Of a stretch of 64,000 bases of DNA, positions 1-8,805 are shown one piece after another (position 1 is the stretch's first letter; each line of letters opens with the position of its first letter). Source of the DNA: Desertivirga brevis (GTDB lineage: Bacteria; Bacteroidota; Bacteroidia; Sphingobacteriales; Sphingobacteriaceae); the NCBI RefSeq assembly GCF_017355835.1, contig NZ_JAFEWF010000013.1, positions 62,001 to 126,000 of the forward strand. The letters are read 5' to 3'. Position numbers and translations under genes: made by a program. The notes beneath the pieces are model-generated. The model had not been told where the DNA came from. It did no database searches and saw only the letters and a program-made list of their open reading frames with translations.

Positions 1-1042
1 TGGAAAAACGGTAAAAGACTTTGAGGAGATTAAAGATTTCCTTCGTCCGAACTTGCTGGTTTTAACTAATTGCAAAAAGGTACTGCTAGAAGGGATAACT
101 TTCCAAAACTCTCCTGCCTGGAACCTTCACCCCTTAATGTGTGAGGATGTTACCGTAAGAAACGTTTATGCCAAGAACCCATGGTATGCTCAGAATGGCG
201 ACGGGATCGACGTTGAAAGCTGTAAAAATGTTCTGATCGAAAACAGCACCTTCGATGTGGGTGATGATGGTATTTGTATTAAATCAGGGAGAGATGAGCA
301 GGGACGCCTTCGTGCTAAGCCAACAGAAAATCTAATTGCAAGAAACAACGTAGTGTATCATGCCCATGGTGGTTTCGTAATTGGATCTGAAATGTCGGGA
401 GGCGCTAAAAACCTGTACATTTATGATAACACCTTTATAGGTACAGACATTGGGCTACGTTTTAAAACCACCCGGGGAAGAGGCGGAGTTGTTGAGAACA
501 TTTTTGTAAAGAATATCAATATGAAAGATATTCCAGGCGAAGCTATCCTTTTTGATATGTACTATGCTGCTGTGGATCCTGTTCCTGCAGCAGGCGAGAA
601 ACGTGAAGCACCTAAGGTTGAATTATTGCCAGTTACAGAAGCAACTCCTGTTTTCAAAAACTTCTATATCAGCAATGTTGTGGCGCAGGGAGCAGAAAAA
701 GCGATTTTTGTAAGGGGTTTACCTGAGATGAACATTAGCAATATTTTTCTTGAAAATATCACTATCCAGGCTAAAAAAGGGATAGAAATCGAAGAAGCAA
801 AAGGCTTATATCTTAAAAATGTTAATGTTGTAACTTCAGAAACCAAGCCTGTTGTTAATGTAGTTAACAGTACTCAAGTTTATTTTGATAACTTAGCTTT
901 CAATAAAGACGCAGAAGTTCTGTTCAACGTGAATGGCAAACGCACTGCCGACATTAATGTAACCAATACTAAAACTACTAATGCTAAAGTAGTTGCTTCG
1001 TATAATCAGGAGGCGACTAAAAAGGCGCTAAAAGTAAAATAA
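1..1042 (+). CDS. Glycoside hydrolase family 28 protein (polygalacturonase-like), 5' end missing
   Basis: This is the C-terminal 346 residues of a GH28 pectin hydrolase; the reading frame is open to the left edge from base 2, so the true start lies outside the window. The family hydrolyses alpha-1,4 galacturonosyl bonds in homogalacturonan or rhamnogalacturonan. The four GH28 signatures are visible: NGDG (from about base 194), GDD (about 260), AHGG (about 362) and RFK (about 458), spaced as in a right-handed beta-helix enzyme. The repeated 'NxxVxxxxI/F' pattern fits the helix coils. It ends 14 bases before a GH105 gene, so the two are probably co-transcribed. Signal peptide cannot be assessed because the N-terminus is missing. 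Family is certain; the exact substrate is inferred from the neighbours. Confidence 0.93.
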   Translation, partial: GKTVKDFEEIKDFLRPNLLVLTNCKKVLLEGITFQNSPAWNLHPLMCEDVTVRNVYAKNPWYAQNGDGIDVESCKNVLIENSTFDVGDDGICIKSGRDEQGRLRAKPTENLIARNNVVYHAHGGFVIGSEMSGGAKNLYIYDNTFIGTDIGLRFKTTRGRGGVVENIFVKNINMKDIPGEAILFDMYYAAVDPVPAAGEKREAPKVELLPVTEATPVFKNFYISNVVAQGAEKAIFVRGLPEMNISNIFLENITIQAKKGIEIEEAKGLYLKNVNVVTSETKPVVNVVNSTQVYFDNLAFNKDAEVLFNVNGKRTADINVTNTKTTNAKVVASYNQEATKKALKVK

Positions 1043-1056
1043 ACCTATAGACGCAC

Positions 1057-3075
1057 ATGAAGAAATTTTCAATTTTATCTGCAGTAACTTGTCTGTTTTC
1101 CTTGCAAGTTGCCACTTCTAATGCTCAGACGAAGCCTCTGTCTGAAAGAATGGCTGCACAGGTAATGGATATTTGGGCTGATTCGTTATGGACGGGCCGC
1201 CCTTTTAAATGGACTTACGACCAGGGTGTAATTCTTGAAGGCATAGCTGACATTTGGTATAAAACCGGAGATGGAAAGTATTTCAACTACATCAAGAAAA
1301 GCATGGATCACTTCGTTCAGGCTGATGGAACGGTTAGAACCTACAGGCCGGATGAGTTTAATATTGACCATGTAAAGAACGGCAGATCCGTATTACTTCT
1401 TTATAAAGTAACAGGACAGGAGAAATATTTAAAAGCAGCTCAGGGCTTTAGAGATCAGTTGAGTAAACATCCCCGTACTAAAGAGGGAGGTTTCTGGCAT
1501 AAGCAGGTTTATCCTAACCAGATGTGGTTAGATGGTCTTTATATGGGAGAACCTTTTTATGCTGAATATTCTGCCTTAACAAATGATGCTGCTGGATTTA
1601 ATGATGTTGCCAACCAATTCATCTGGATGGAACAGCACTCCCGCGATCCTAAAACAGGCTTAATGTATCATGGATGGGATGAATCAAAAGAACAACAGTG
1701 GGCTGATAAAACCACAGGCCGCTCTCCTCATGTCTGGGGACGTGCAATGGGTTGGTACGGTGTTGGCCTGGTTGATGCATTGGAGTATTTCCCTGAAAAT
1801 CATCCAAAGCGCAAAGAGGTTATTGCTATATTAAATCGCTTTGCTGACGCCATTAAGAAAGTTCAGCAACCGAACGGCTTATGGTACGATGTGATTGATG
1901 TACCTAACGGAAAGGGTAATTATTTCGAGTCTTCCGCAGCAGCGATGTTCGTAACTACTATTGCTAAGGGAGTGCGCCTGGGTTACTTACCGCAATCTTA
2001 TATGTCTGTAGCTGAAAAAGCCTATGCTGGCATGAAGAAGGAATTTGTGGAAGAAGTAAGTGCTGAGAAAGTAAATTATAAAGGTACAGTGAATGTCTCC
2101 GGATTAGGTGGAAAGCCTTACCGCGACGGTAGTTTTGAGTATTACATGCGCGAAAAGGTGATCACCAATGATCCTAAGGGGGTAGGTGCATTTATGATGG
2201 CTGCTTCAGAAATGGAAATCGCTGCACTTCCTAAAATGGGTAAAGGAAAAACCGTAACGGTTGATTCCTACTTTAATAACGAGTTTCACAAGGAGCCTGC
2301 AACAGGCAAAATGGAGCCATTCCATTACATTTGGAGCGAAAAGGATAATAACGGTTATTCGTTACTAGGTCACCTATTTAATGCGAGGGGTGCTAAATTA
2401 TCAACCCTGGAAGATGCTCCTACAACAGCCAACTTAAAGAACTCCAGCGTATACATCATTGTAGATCCTGATACAGAAAAGGAAACAGAAAAACCAAATT
2501 ATGTACAGGATGCACACGTAAAAGCAGTTTCTGACTGGGTTAAAGCAGGAGGTGTTTTGGTATTTTTCCATAATGATGCGGGAAATGCCGAATTCAAAAA
2601 CTTTAACAAATTGGCAAATGCTTTCGGAATTAATTTTAATGAAGTTAGTAAGAACAGGGTTCAGGGAAGCCAGTTTGAGCAAGGAGCAGTAATGATGCCG
2701 GCCGATCATCCTATTTTCAAAACTACCAAGAAAGCTTATTTGAAAGAGATTTCAACCTTGACGTTAACTGGCCCGGCAAAGCCTTCAGTCACCCATAATG
2801 GCGATGTCATTATTGCTACGGCCAAAGTAGGTAAGGGAACTGTTTTCGCAGTTGGTGATCCGTGGTTATATAATGAATACACAGATGGAAGAAAGCTTCC
2901 TGCTGATTTTCAAAACTTTAACGCTGCTAACGATTTGGTGGAGTGGTTATTAAGCCAGGCAAAGCTAAATAATAGTTGCAGTACACCCCATGATAGTAAA
3001 CAGGCGGGTTTTATTTGGGGTTTGTCTAAGTTTGCATACTTCTGTAACCATAGGGGAAACCACAATTTAAATTAG
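1057..3075 (+). CDS. GH105 unsaturated rhamnogalacturonyl hydrolase with C-terminal DUF4350-like domain
   Basis: Predicted 672-residue secreted or periplasmic enzyme. Residues 1-23 form a signal peptide ending at SNAQ. Residues about 25-390 match the GH105 (YteR/YesR) (alpha/alpha)6 fold, with WLDGLYMGEPF (Asp159 as the likely catalytic acid) and HVWGRAMGW (225-233). GH105 enzymes remove the unsaturated uronic acid left at oligomer ends by pectate or rhamnogalacturonan lyases. Residues about 395-640 form a separate alpha/beta domain (VYIIVDPDTEKE, GGVLVFFHND, VFAVGDPWLYNEY) typical of C-terminal extensions in Bacteroidota GH105 proteins. The last 33 residues, rich in Cys, His and Asn, look unlike the rest; one frame away a tandem TAA TAG lies at 2970-2975, so a late indel may have lengthened the protein. 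It follows the GH28 gene by 14 bases. Confidence 0.9.
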   Translation: MKKFSILSAVTCLFSLQVATSNAQTKPLSERMAAQVMDIWADSLWTGRPFKWTYDQGVILEGIADIWYKTGDGKYFNYIKKSMDHFVQADGTVRTYRPDEFNIDHVKNGRSVLLLYKVTGQEKYLKAAQGFRDQLSKHPRTKEGGFWHKQVYPNQMWLDGLYMGEPFYAEYSALTNDAAGFNDVANQFIWMEQHSRDPKTGLMYHGWDESKEQQWADKTTGRSPHVWGRAMGWYGVGLVDALEYFPENHPKRKEVIAILNRFADAIKKVQQPNGLWYDVIDVPNGKGNYFESSAAAMFVTTIAKGVRLGYLPQSYMSVAEKAYAGMKKEFVEEVSAEKVNYKGTVNVSGLGGKPYRDGSFEYYMREKVITNDPKGVGAFMMAASEMEIAALPKMGKGKTVTVDSYFNNEFHKEPATGKMEPFHYIWSEKDNNGYSLLGHLFNARGAKLSTLEDAPTTANLKNSSVYIIVDPDTEKETEKPNYVQDAHVKAVSDWVKAGGVLVFFHNDAGNAEFKNFNKLANAFGINFNEVSKNRVQGSQFEQGAVMMPADHPIFKTTKKAYLKEISTLTLTGPAKPSVTHNGDVIIATAKVGKGTVFAVGDPWLYNEYTDGRKLPADFQNFNAANDLVEWLLSQAKLNNSCSTPHDSKQAGFIWGLSKFAYFCNHRGNHNLN

Positions 3076-3152
3076 ACAGATACTAGTTAATCTTTCATCA
3101 CAGACAAAGACAGAAAGATAACAAAGTAAAAGATAGAAAGTACTAATAGATA

Positions 3153-4553
3153 ATGAAACAGTTTTTAGACGAGAACTTCTTATTAAACACGAAAACGGCT
3201 CAAACGCTTTACCATGATTATGCTAAAGAGATGCCGATCCTGGATTACCACAATCACCTGATCCCCGAGCAGATTGCTAAGGATGTTACTTTCGAAAACA
3301 TCACTCAGGTTTGGCTATATGGCGACCACTATAAATGGCGTGCAATGCGTACGAACGGCGTTGACGAGTCGTATATCACTGGAAACAAGAGCGATTACGA
3401 GAAGTTCGAGAAATGGGCTGAAACAGTTCCCTATACATTAAGAAATCCGCTTTACCACTGGACTCACCTCGAGCTTCAGAGATATTTCGGCGTGAAAGAT
3501 ATTTTGGATGGAAAGTCTGCAAGGAAGATCTATGATATCTGTACAGAAAAGCTTCAAAGCAAAGAGTACTCGGTAAGGAACTTGTTGAAAATGCAGAAAG
3601 TAGAGTTAGTTGGAACAACTGATGATCCTACTGATTCTTTAGAATGGCACAAGGTTATCAATGGAGATAATTTTGGACTCACAGCTCGTCCAACCTTCCG
3701 TCCTGATAAAGCGATGGCTGCAGAAGATGTTGCTGGCTTAAATGCTTATATCAGCAAGTTAGAGGCTGTTACGGATTTGAGCATATCTGATTTTGACACC
3801 TATCTTAAAGCTTTAAAACAGCGTCATGATTTCTTCCATGAAAATGGAGCGAGGATCTCTGATCACGGATTAGAGCAGATCTATGCTGAAGATTATACGG
3901 ACGCTGAGATCAAAGCGATTTTCGATAAGATCCGTGCTAACCACATTTTAACTAACCAGGAGGTATTGAAGTTCAAATCAGCAATGCTGATCTACTTTGC
4001 GGTGTGGGATCATGAAAAAGGCTGGGTTCAGCAGTTCCACTTAGGAGCATTACGTAATAATAATACCCGTATGCTTACTCAACTAGGTCCTGACACTGGC
4101 TGGGATTCAATTGGAGACTTTAGTCAGGCTCGTCAGCTTTCTAAATTCTTAAACAAGCTAGATACTGAAGATAAGTTAGCTAAAACTATCCTTTACAACC
4201 TTAACCCTGCAGATAACGAATTGATGGCTACTATGATCGGTAACTTCAATGATGGTTCTGTTGCTGGTAAAGTTCAGTTTGGTTCAGGCTGGTGGTTCCT
4301 TGATCAGAAAGACGGCATGATCAAACAAATGAACGCTCTTTCTAACATGGGACTTTTAAGTCGCTTAGTTGGTATGTTAACCGACTCAAGAAGTTTCTTA
4401 TCTTATCCTCGTCACGAGTACTTCAGAAGAATCCTTTGTAATTTATTCGGAGATGATATCGAGAATGGAGAAATACCTAACGATATCGAGTGGGTTGGAA
4501 AAGTGGTTAAAGATATCTGTTACTACAACGCGAAGAACTATTTTGAACTGTGA
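3153..4553 (+). CDS. uxaC: Glucuronate/galacturonate isomerase UxaC
   Basis: 466 residues, close to the usual 465-470 of the family. UxaC interconverts D-galacturonate and D-tagaturonate, and D-glucuronate and D-fructuronate, the first cytoplasmic step of uronate catabolism. The N-terminal PILDYHNHLIPEQIAKD stretch has the metal-binding HxH of the amidohydrolase fold; GTTDDPTDSLEWH, LGALRNNNTR and GSGWWFLDQKDGM are family signatures. The stop codon TGA overlaps the GTG start of the following KDG kinase (GTGA at 4550-4553), which suggests translational coupling. The position between pectin hydrolases and uxaB/uxaA places it in galacturonate use. Confidence 0.97.
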   Translation: MKQFLDENFLLNTKTAQTLYHDYAKEMPILDYHNHLIPEQIAKDVTFENITQVWLYGDHYKWRAMRTNGVDESYITGNKSDYEKFEKWAETVPYTLRNPLYHWTHLELQRYFGVKDILDGKSARKIYDICTEKLQSKEYSVRNLLKMQKVELVGTTDDPTDSLEWHKVINGDNFGLTARPTFRPDKAMAAEDVAGLNAYISKLEAVTDLSISDFDTYLKALKQRHDFFHENGARISDHGLEQIYAEDYTDAEIKAIFDKIRANHILTNQEVLKFKSAMLIYFAVWDHEKGWVQQFHLGALRNNNTRMLTQLGPDTGWDSIGDFSQARQLSKFLNKLDTEDKLAKTILYNLNPADNELMATMIGNFNDGSVAGKVQFGSGWWFLDQKDGMIKQMNALSNMGLLSRLVGMLTDSRSFLSYPRHEYFRRILCNLFGDDIENGEIPNDIEWVGKVVKDICYYNAKNYFEL

Positions 4554-5569
4554 TAACTAAGGTTTTATGCTTTGGCGAATTACTGCTACGAGTATCGCCG
4601 GCTCCAAATGACGTAGAAGAAAAACAGCCTTTCCATTTATATATGGGTGGGGCGGAAGCAAACACTGCTACGGCTTTGGCGGGATGGAATGTACCTGTGA
4701 AATATTGTACTGTGCTTCCCGATAACTTTATGTCGCGTTACATATTAGATTATTTAGAGTATAGGGGAATTTATACTTCCTCTATCCTCTTTTCTGGTAA
4801 CCGTGTCGGGGTATATTACCTCGACAGGGGAGCCGATCTGAAAAGCAGCGTTGTATACGACCGCGAACGTTCTTCTTTTTCTGAATTAAAACGGGGAATG
4901 ATCGATTGGGATAAAGTGCTACGCGATGTTTCCTGGCTTAACCTTACAGCTATTAGTCCTGCTTTAAACCAAAATGTTGCTGATGTTTGTTTGGAAGCGT
5001 TGGAAGCGGCCTCAAGAAAAAAAATTACTACTTCGATTGATCTGAACTATCGTTCGAGATTATGGAAGTACGGTAAGCAGCCTATCGAAGTAATCCCGGC
5101 TCTTGTGGAGCACTGCGACTTGGTAATGGGGAATATCTGGGCAGCCAACAGCCTCTTAGGCACTTCTATTGACGAGCAGATCCATGAAAAGGGCAGAAAA
5201 GAAGATTACCTCGAACATGCTAAAGCTACTTCATTGGAAATAAAGGAAAGATTTCCAAGATGTAAATCGGTGGCAAATACGTTCCGTTTTGATAGCGATA
5301 AAGACAATTTGCTTTATTACACGAGCCTTTTCACTGATGGTAAGCAATACAACTCGCCAGAGTTCAGGACTAAAGGGGTAATTGACCGTTCAGGAAGTGG
5401 CGATTGTTTTATGGCGGGATTGATCTATGGTTTCTACAACCATCATCAACCACAAGATATTGTGAATTATGCTACTGCAGCGGCCTTCGGTAAGTTGCAG
5501 GAACAGGGTGATGCTACTGACCAGGATGTGTTCACAGTAAGTAAGCTCCGTACTGATAATGATGCGTAA
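4550..5569 (+). CDS. kdgK: 2-keto-3-deoxygluconate kinase, PfkB family (copy 1)
   Basis: 339-residue PfkB carbohydrate kinase. It phosphorylates 2-keto-3-deoxygluconate (KDG) to KDPG. GGAEANTATALAGW (33-46) is the N-terminal substrate-binding signature and DRSGSGDCF (279-287) carries the anion hole and catalytic base Asp285. The start is GTG, overlapping the uxaC stop by four bases; no ATG is available nearby, and starting here keeps the conserved VLCFGELLLRVSP strand. A paralogue lies at 11513-12538 and shares SIDLNYRxxLW. The KDG assignment rests on context and family similarity; other ketose substrates remain possible. Confidence 0.88.
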   Translation: MITKVLCFGELLLRVSPAPNDVEEKQPFHLYMGGAEANTATALAGWNVPVKYCTVLPDNFMSRYILDYLEYRGIYTSSILFSGNRVGVYYLDRGADLKSSVVYDRERSSFSELKRGMIDWDKVLRDVSWLNLTAISPALNQNVADVCLEALEAASRKKITTSIDLNYRSRLWKYGKQPIEVIPALVEHCDLVMGNIWAANSLLGTSIDEQIHEKGRKEDYLEHAKATSLEIKERFPRCKSVANTFRFDSDKDNLLYYTSLFTDGKQYNSPEFRTKGVIDRSGSGDCFMAGLIYGFYNHHQPQDIVNYATAAAFGKLQEQGDATDQDVFTVSKLRTDNDA

Positions 5570-5639
5570 GTAACGCAAACGATGGAAAGGCCGACCAGAA
5601 GGGGCACACGTCGATTTGACTTTTGGAGTTACGAATAGA

Positions 5640-5669
5640 AATCGATTGACAAATGGGGTCAAGACGATT
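5640..5669. repeat. Imperfect inverted repeat upstream of uxaB
   Basis: Arms AATCG-A-TTGAC (5640-5650) and GTCAA-GA-CGATT (5658-5669) are complementary apart from a small bulge, with a 7-base loop. It lies in the 149-base gap between kdgK and uxaB and could be an operator or an mRNA hairpin. No T-run follows, so it is not a typical terminator. Confidence 0.35.
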
Positions 5670-5718
5670 AAGAATAATTGAGTTATAAGATTTAAGATTA
5701 AATATTGATTTAGAAATC

Positions 5719-7164
5719 ATGCAATTAAGTAAGAAAACGTATACAGGATATCGCGAATATCCAGAGAAGATTCTTCAGTTTGGTGAAGGTAACTTCCTTC
5801 GTGCTTTTGTTGACTGGTTCTTCCAGGAGCTTAACAATAGCGGAAAATTTAGCGGTTCGGTTGTAGCTGTACAGCCTATTGCTCATGGTATGGCTGATAT
5901 GCTGAATGAGCAGGACGGCCTATACACGCTTTACTTACGCGGCTTGAAGGATGGAAAGCCTGAAAGTAAGCATGCCACTATGGATGTAATTAGCCGTGCT
6001 ATTAATCCGTATGCTGATTTTGCTGCTTATTTAAAAACAGCTGAGAATCCTGAAATGCGTTACGTGATTTCAAACACAACTGAGGCCGGTATTGCTTATG
6101 ATGAGAACGATGAGCCTACAATGACTCCTCCGAACTCTTTCCCTGCAAAGCTTGCTGTTTGGTTAAATCACCGTTATAAAACTTTCAATGGTGATGCTTC
6201 AAAAGGAATTCATATCATCCCTTGTGAACTTATCGACAAAAATGCGGATAACCTTAAGCGTATCATCCTTCAATTAGCTTCTAAATGGAGCCTTGAAGAA
6301 GGTTTTGTTAACTGGTTAAACAGTGCATGTACTTTCAGCAATACTTTGGTTGACCGTATTGTTCCGGGGTATCCTCGCGAGCGTATAACTGAAATTACTG
6401 AAGAACTTGGTTATGAAGATAAACAAGTTGTTGAAGCTGAGCCTTTCCACCTGTGGGTGATTGAAGCGCCTGAGTCTTTACAACAAGAACTACAGTTTCC
6501 TTCTCTAGGGCTGGATGTGAAATACGTTCCGGATATGAGCCCTTATCGTACCCGTAAAGTAAGGATCTTGAATGGTGCACATACTACCTTGGTTCCTGTA
6601 GCTTACCTATACGGTTTGGATACTGTACGCGAGTCGGTTGAGCATGAGGTGGTAGGAAAATTCCTGAAGGATGCTATTTACGATGAGATCATCCCGACTT
6701 TAGATTTGCCAAAAGAGGAGCTTGAACAATTTGCTGCTGATGTTATCGATCGTTTCCGTAACCCATACATCAAGCACTTGTTAATGAGCATCTCTTTGAA
6801 CTCATGGTCTAAGTTCGAAACTCGCGTATTGCCTTCAGTATTAGAGTACATTAAGAGAAAAGGAGAAATCCCACAAAAACTAGCTTTCTCTTTGGCAGCT
6901 ACTATTGCCTTTTACAAAGGAAAACGTGGAGAAGAGGCTATTAACTTAAATGATGATGCACCTCTTATCGAGCTTTTGAAAACTGCATGGGCTAAATACG
7001 ATGGTACTGACGAATCGTTTGAAGATGTGGTTACTGAAGTTTTAGGTTTCGAAAGAAACTGGAAAACGAATTTAAATAAAGTTGAAGGATTAACTGCTGC
7101 TGTTACCAAACACTTAACTAATATTGAGAAGTTAGGTATGCAGAAAGCAATTGAGACTGTTTAA
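5719..7164 (+). CDS. uxaB: Tagaturonate reductase (altronate oxidoreductase)
   Basis: 481-residue member of the mannitol dehydrogenase family. It reduces D-tagaturonate to D-altronate with NADH. The N-terminal ILQFGEGNFLRAF (residues 18-30) is the family's opening Rossmann segment, and RKVRILNGAHTTLVPVAYLYG (about 278-298) is the C-terminal substrate-binding signature. It lies between kdgK and uxaA, 149 bases after the former and 91 before the latter, all on one strand. Fructuronate reductase (UxuB) is a near homologue, but the neighbouring uxaA favours tagaturonate. Confidence 0.95.
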   Translation: MQLSKKTYTGYREYPEKILQFGEGNFLRAFVDWFFQELNNSGKFSGSVVAVQPIAHGMADMLNEQDGLYTLYLRGLKDGKPESKHATMDVISRAINPYADFAAYLKTAENPEMRYVISNTTEAGIAYDENDEPTMTPPNSFPAKLAVWLNHRYKTFNGDASKGIHIIPCELIDKNADNLKRIILQLASKWSLEEGFVNWLNSACTFSNTLVDRIVPGYPRERITEITEELGYEDKQVVEAEPFHLWVIEAPESLQQELQFPSLGLDVKYVPDMSPYRTRKVRILNGAHTTLVPVAYLYGLDTVRESVEHEVVGKFLKDAIYDEIIPTLDLPKEELEQFAADVIDRFRNPYIKHLLMSISLNSWSKFETRVLPSVLEYIKRKGEIPQKLAFSLAATIAFYKGKRGEEAINLNDDAPLIELLKTAWAKYDGTDESFEDVVTEVLGFERNWKTNLNKVEGLTAAVTKHLTNIEKLGMQKAIETV

Positions 7165-7255
7165 AATAACATTAATAAGACAGCGGGAACCGAACCCTTT
7201 TAGTAAATTTGTAGTATAAGGCTTTGGTTCCTACCTGTTTAGAAAGGATTGATAC

Positions 7256-8746
7256 ATGAAAGAGTTTATTAAAATACATTCGAAGGATAATGTGGTGATA
7301 GCACTGAAAAGTTTCAGTGTTGGAGATGTAATCGAGGTTGAGGGAAAGCGCATTATTGTAATTAGCGACGTTGAACGCGGACATAAAATTGCTACTGAAG
7401 ATATAGCCAGCGGTTCTGATATTATCAAATACGGTTACCCTATTGGTCATGCGATTGCGGATATTAAAACAGGCGAGCATGTGCACGTACAGAACGTCAA
7501 GACTAATTTGAAAGATGTTTTTGATTACTCTTATGAACCGCAATTGTTGGACAGCCTTCCTCACGCATTTGAAGGTCGTACGTTCAATGGTTACCGTCGT
7601 GCAAACGGAGATGTTGGCATCCGTAATGAGATCTGGATCGTTCCTACAGTAGGTTGTGTGAACGGTATTGCAGAACAGATCATCCGTGAGTTCAAGGCTG
7701 AAGAAAATCCAACTGACTTAGAAGGGATTGAAGTGTTTAAGCATAGCTACGGTTGTTCGCAGTTAGGTGATGACCACGAGAACACTCGTCAGATCCTGGG
7801 TGATATTACTTTACATCCTAATGCTGGTGGTGTATTAATTCTTGGTCTTGGTTGTGAAAACAATAAGATCGACGAGTTTGAAGCGTCTTTAGGCAACTAC
7901 GATAAGAGCCGTATTAAATTCCTTTCAAGCCAGAGCACTTCAGACGAAGTTGAAGATGCTAAAGCATTACTGAAAGAAATCTACGAGGTTGTTCGTCAGG
8001 ACAAACGTGAGCCGATCCCAGTTTCAGAACTTAAAGTTGGTTTGAAATGTGGTGGATCTGATGGTTTGTCAGGTATTACTGCTAACCCACTTTTAGGTTA
8101 TTTCTCTGATTGGTTGATCAGCCAAGGTGGAACTACTATCTTAACTGAGGTTCCTGAAATGTTTGGTGCTGAAACAATTTTAATGAGTCGTTGTGTGAAC
8201 GAACAAGTTTTTGATAAAACAGTTCATTTAATCAATGATTTCAAACAATACTTCATCGACCAGAAACAACCAATTTATGAAAACCCGTCTCCAGGTAATA
8301 AGGCTGGTGGTATCAGTACTTTGGAAGACAAGTCTTTAGGTTGTACTCAAAAAGGTGGTATCGCTAATGTTGTTGACGTATTGAAATATGGTGAGCGTGT
8401 AAAGACTAAAGGTTTAAACCTTCTTTCAGCTCCTGGTAACGACCTGGTTGCTACTACTGCTTTAGGAGCATCTGGTTGTCATATTGTTTTGTTTACCACT
8501 GGTCGTGGTACACCATTCGGTAGTTTTATCCCAACATTGAAGATCTCTACCAATAATGAGCTTGCTACTAAGAAGCCACACTGGATCGATTATAATGCAG
8601 GTCCTTTGGCTGAAGACAAAACTTTTGACGAAGCGTTGAAAGAGTTTGCTGATAAAATTATCAGAGTTGCAAGCGGAGAGAAAGCTCATCACGAGAAAAA
8701 CGGTTTCCGTGAAATTGCAATCTTCAAAACCGGAGTAACATTGTAA
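7256..8746 (+). CDS. uxaA: Altronate dehydratase
   Basis: 496 residues, the full-length form combining an N-terminal SAF domain (about 10-85) and the C-terminal catalytic UxaA domain. It dehydrates D-altronate to 2-keto-3-deoxygluconate. Visible signatures are GYRRANGDVGIRNEIW, HSYGCSQLGDDHENT, GLKCGGSDGLSGITANP and NLLSAPGNDLVATTALGASG, the last regions containing Cys residues probably involved in metal binding. It is the last gene of the plus-strand uronate run and is followed by a strong terminator at 8773-8801. Its product is the substrate of the two KDG kinases encoded in this window. Confidence 0.97.
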   Translation: MKEFIKIHSKDNVVIALKSFSVGDVIEVEGKRIIVISDVERGHKIATEDIASGSDIIKYGYPIGHAIADIKTGEHVHVQNVKTNLKDVFDYSYEPQLLDSLPHAFEGRTFNGYRRANGDVGIRNEIWIVPTVGCVNGIAEQIIREFKAEENPTDLEGIEVFKHSYGCSQLGDDHENTRQILGDITLHPNAGGVLILGLGCENNKIDEFEASLGNYDKSRIKFLSSQSTSDEVEDAKALLKEIYEVVRQDKREPIPVSELKVGLKCGGSDGLSGITANPLLGYFSDWLISQGGTTILTEVPEMFGAETILMSRCVNEQVFDKTVHLINDFKQYFIDQKQPIYENPSPGNKAGGISTLEDKSLGCTQKGGIANVVDVLKYGERVKTKGLNLLSAPGNDLVATTALGASGCHIVLFTTGRGTPFGSFIPTLKISTNNELATKKPHWIDYNAGPLAEDKTFDEALKEFADKIIRVASGEKAHHEKNGFREIAIFKTGVTL

Positions 8747-8772
8747 TGCATATAGTCGAGTTTTAAATAGAG

Positions 8773-8801
8773 AAGGGGCGTCAGAAATGATGCCCCTTTT
8801 T
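8773..8801. terminator. Bidirectional terminator between uxaA and M61 peptidase
   Basis: Stem AAGGGGC-G-TCA / TGA-T-GCCCCTT with a GAAA loop and one G-T pair, followed by a T-run on the plus strand. It lies between two convergent genes and can serve uxaA and possibly the peptidase. Confidence 0.85.
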
Positions 8802-8805
8802 CGTT

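Noticed and set aside
7172..7564. Minus-strand frame across the uxaB-uxaA gap
   Set aside because: Overlaps the uxaA N-terminus and has a composition unlike real proteins here.
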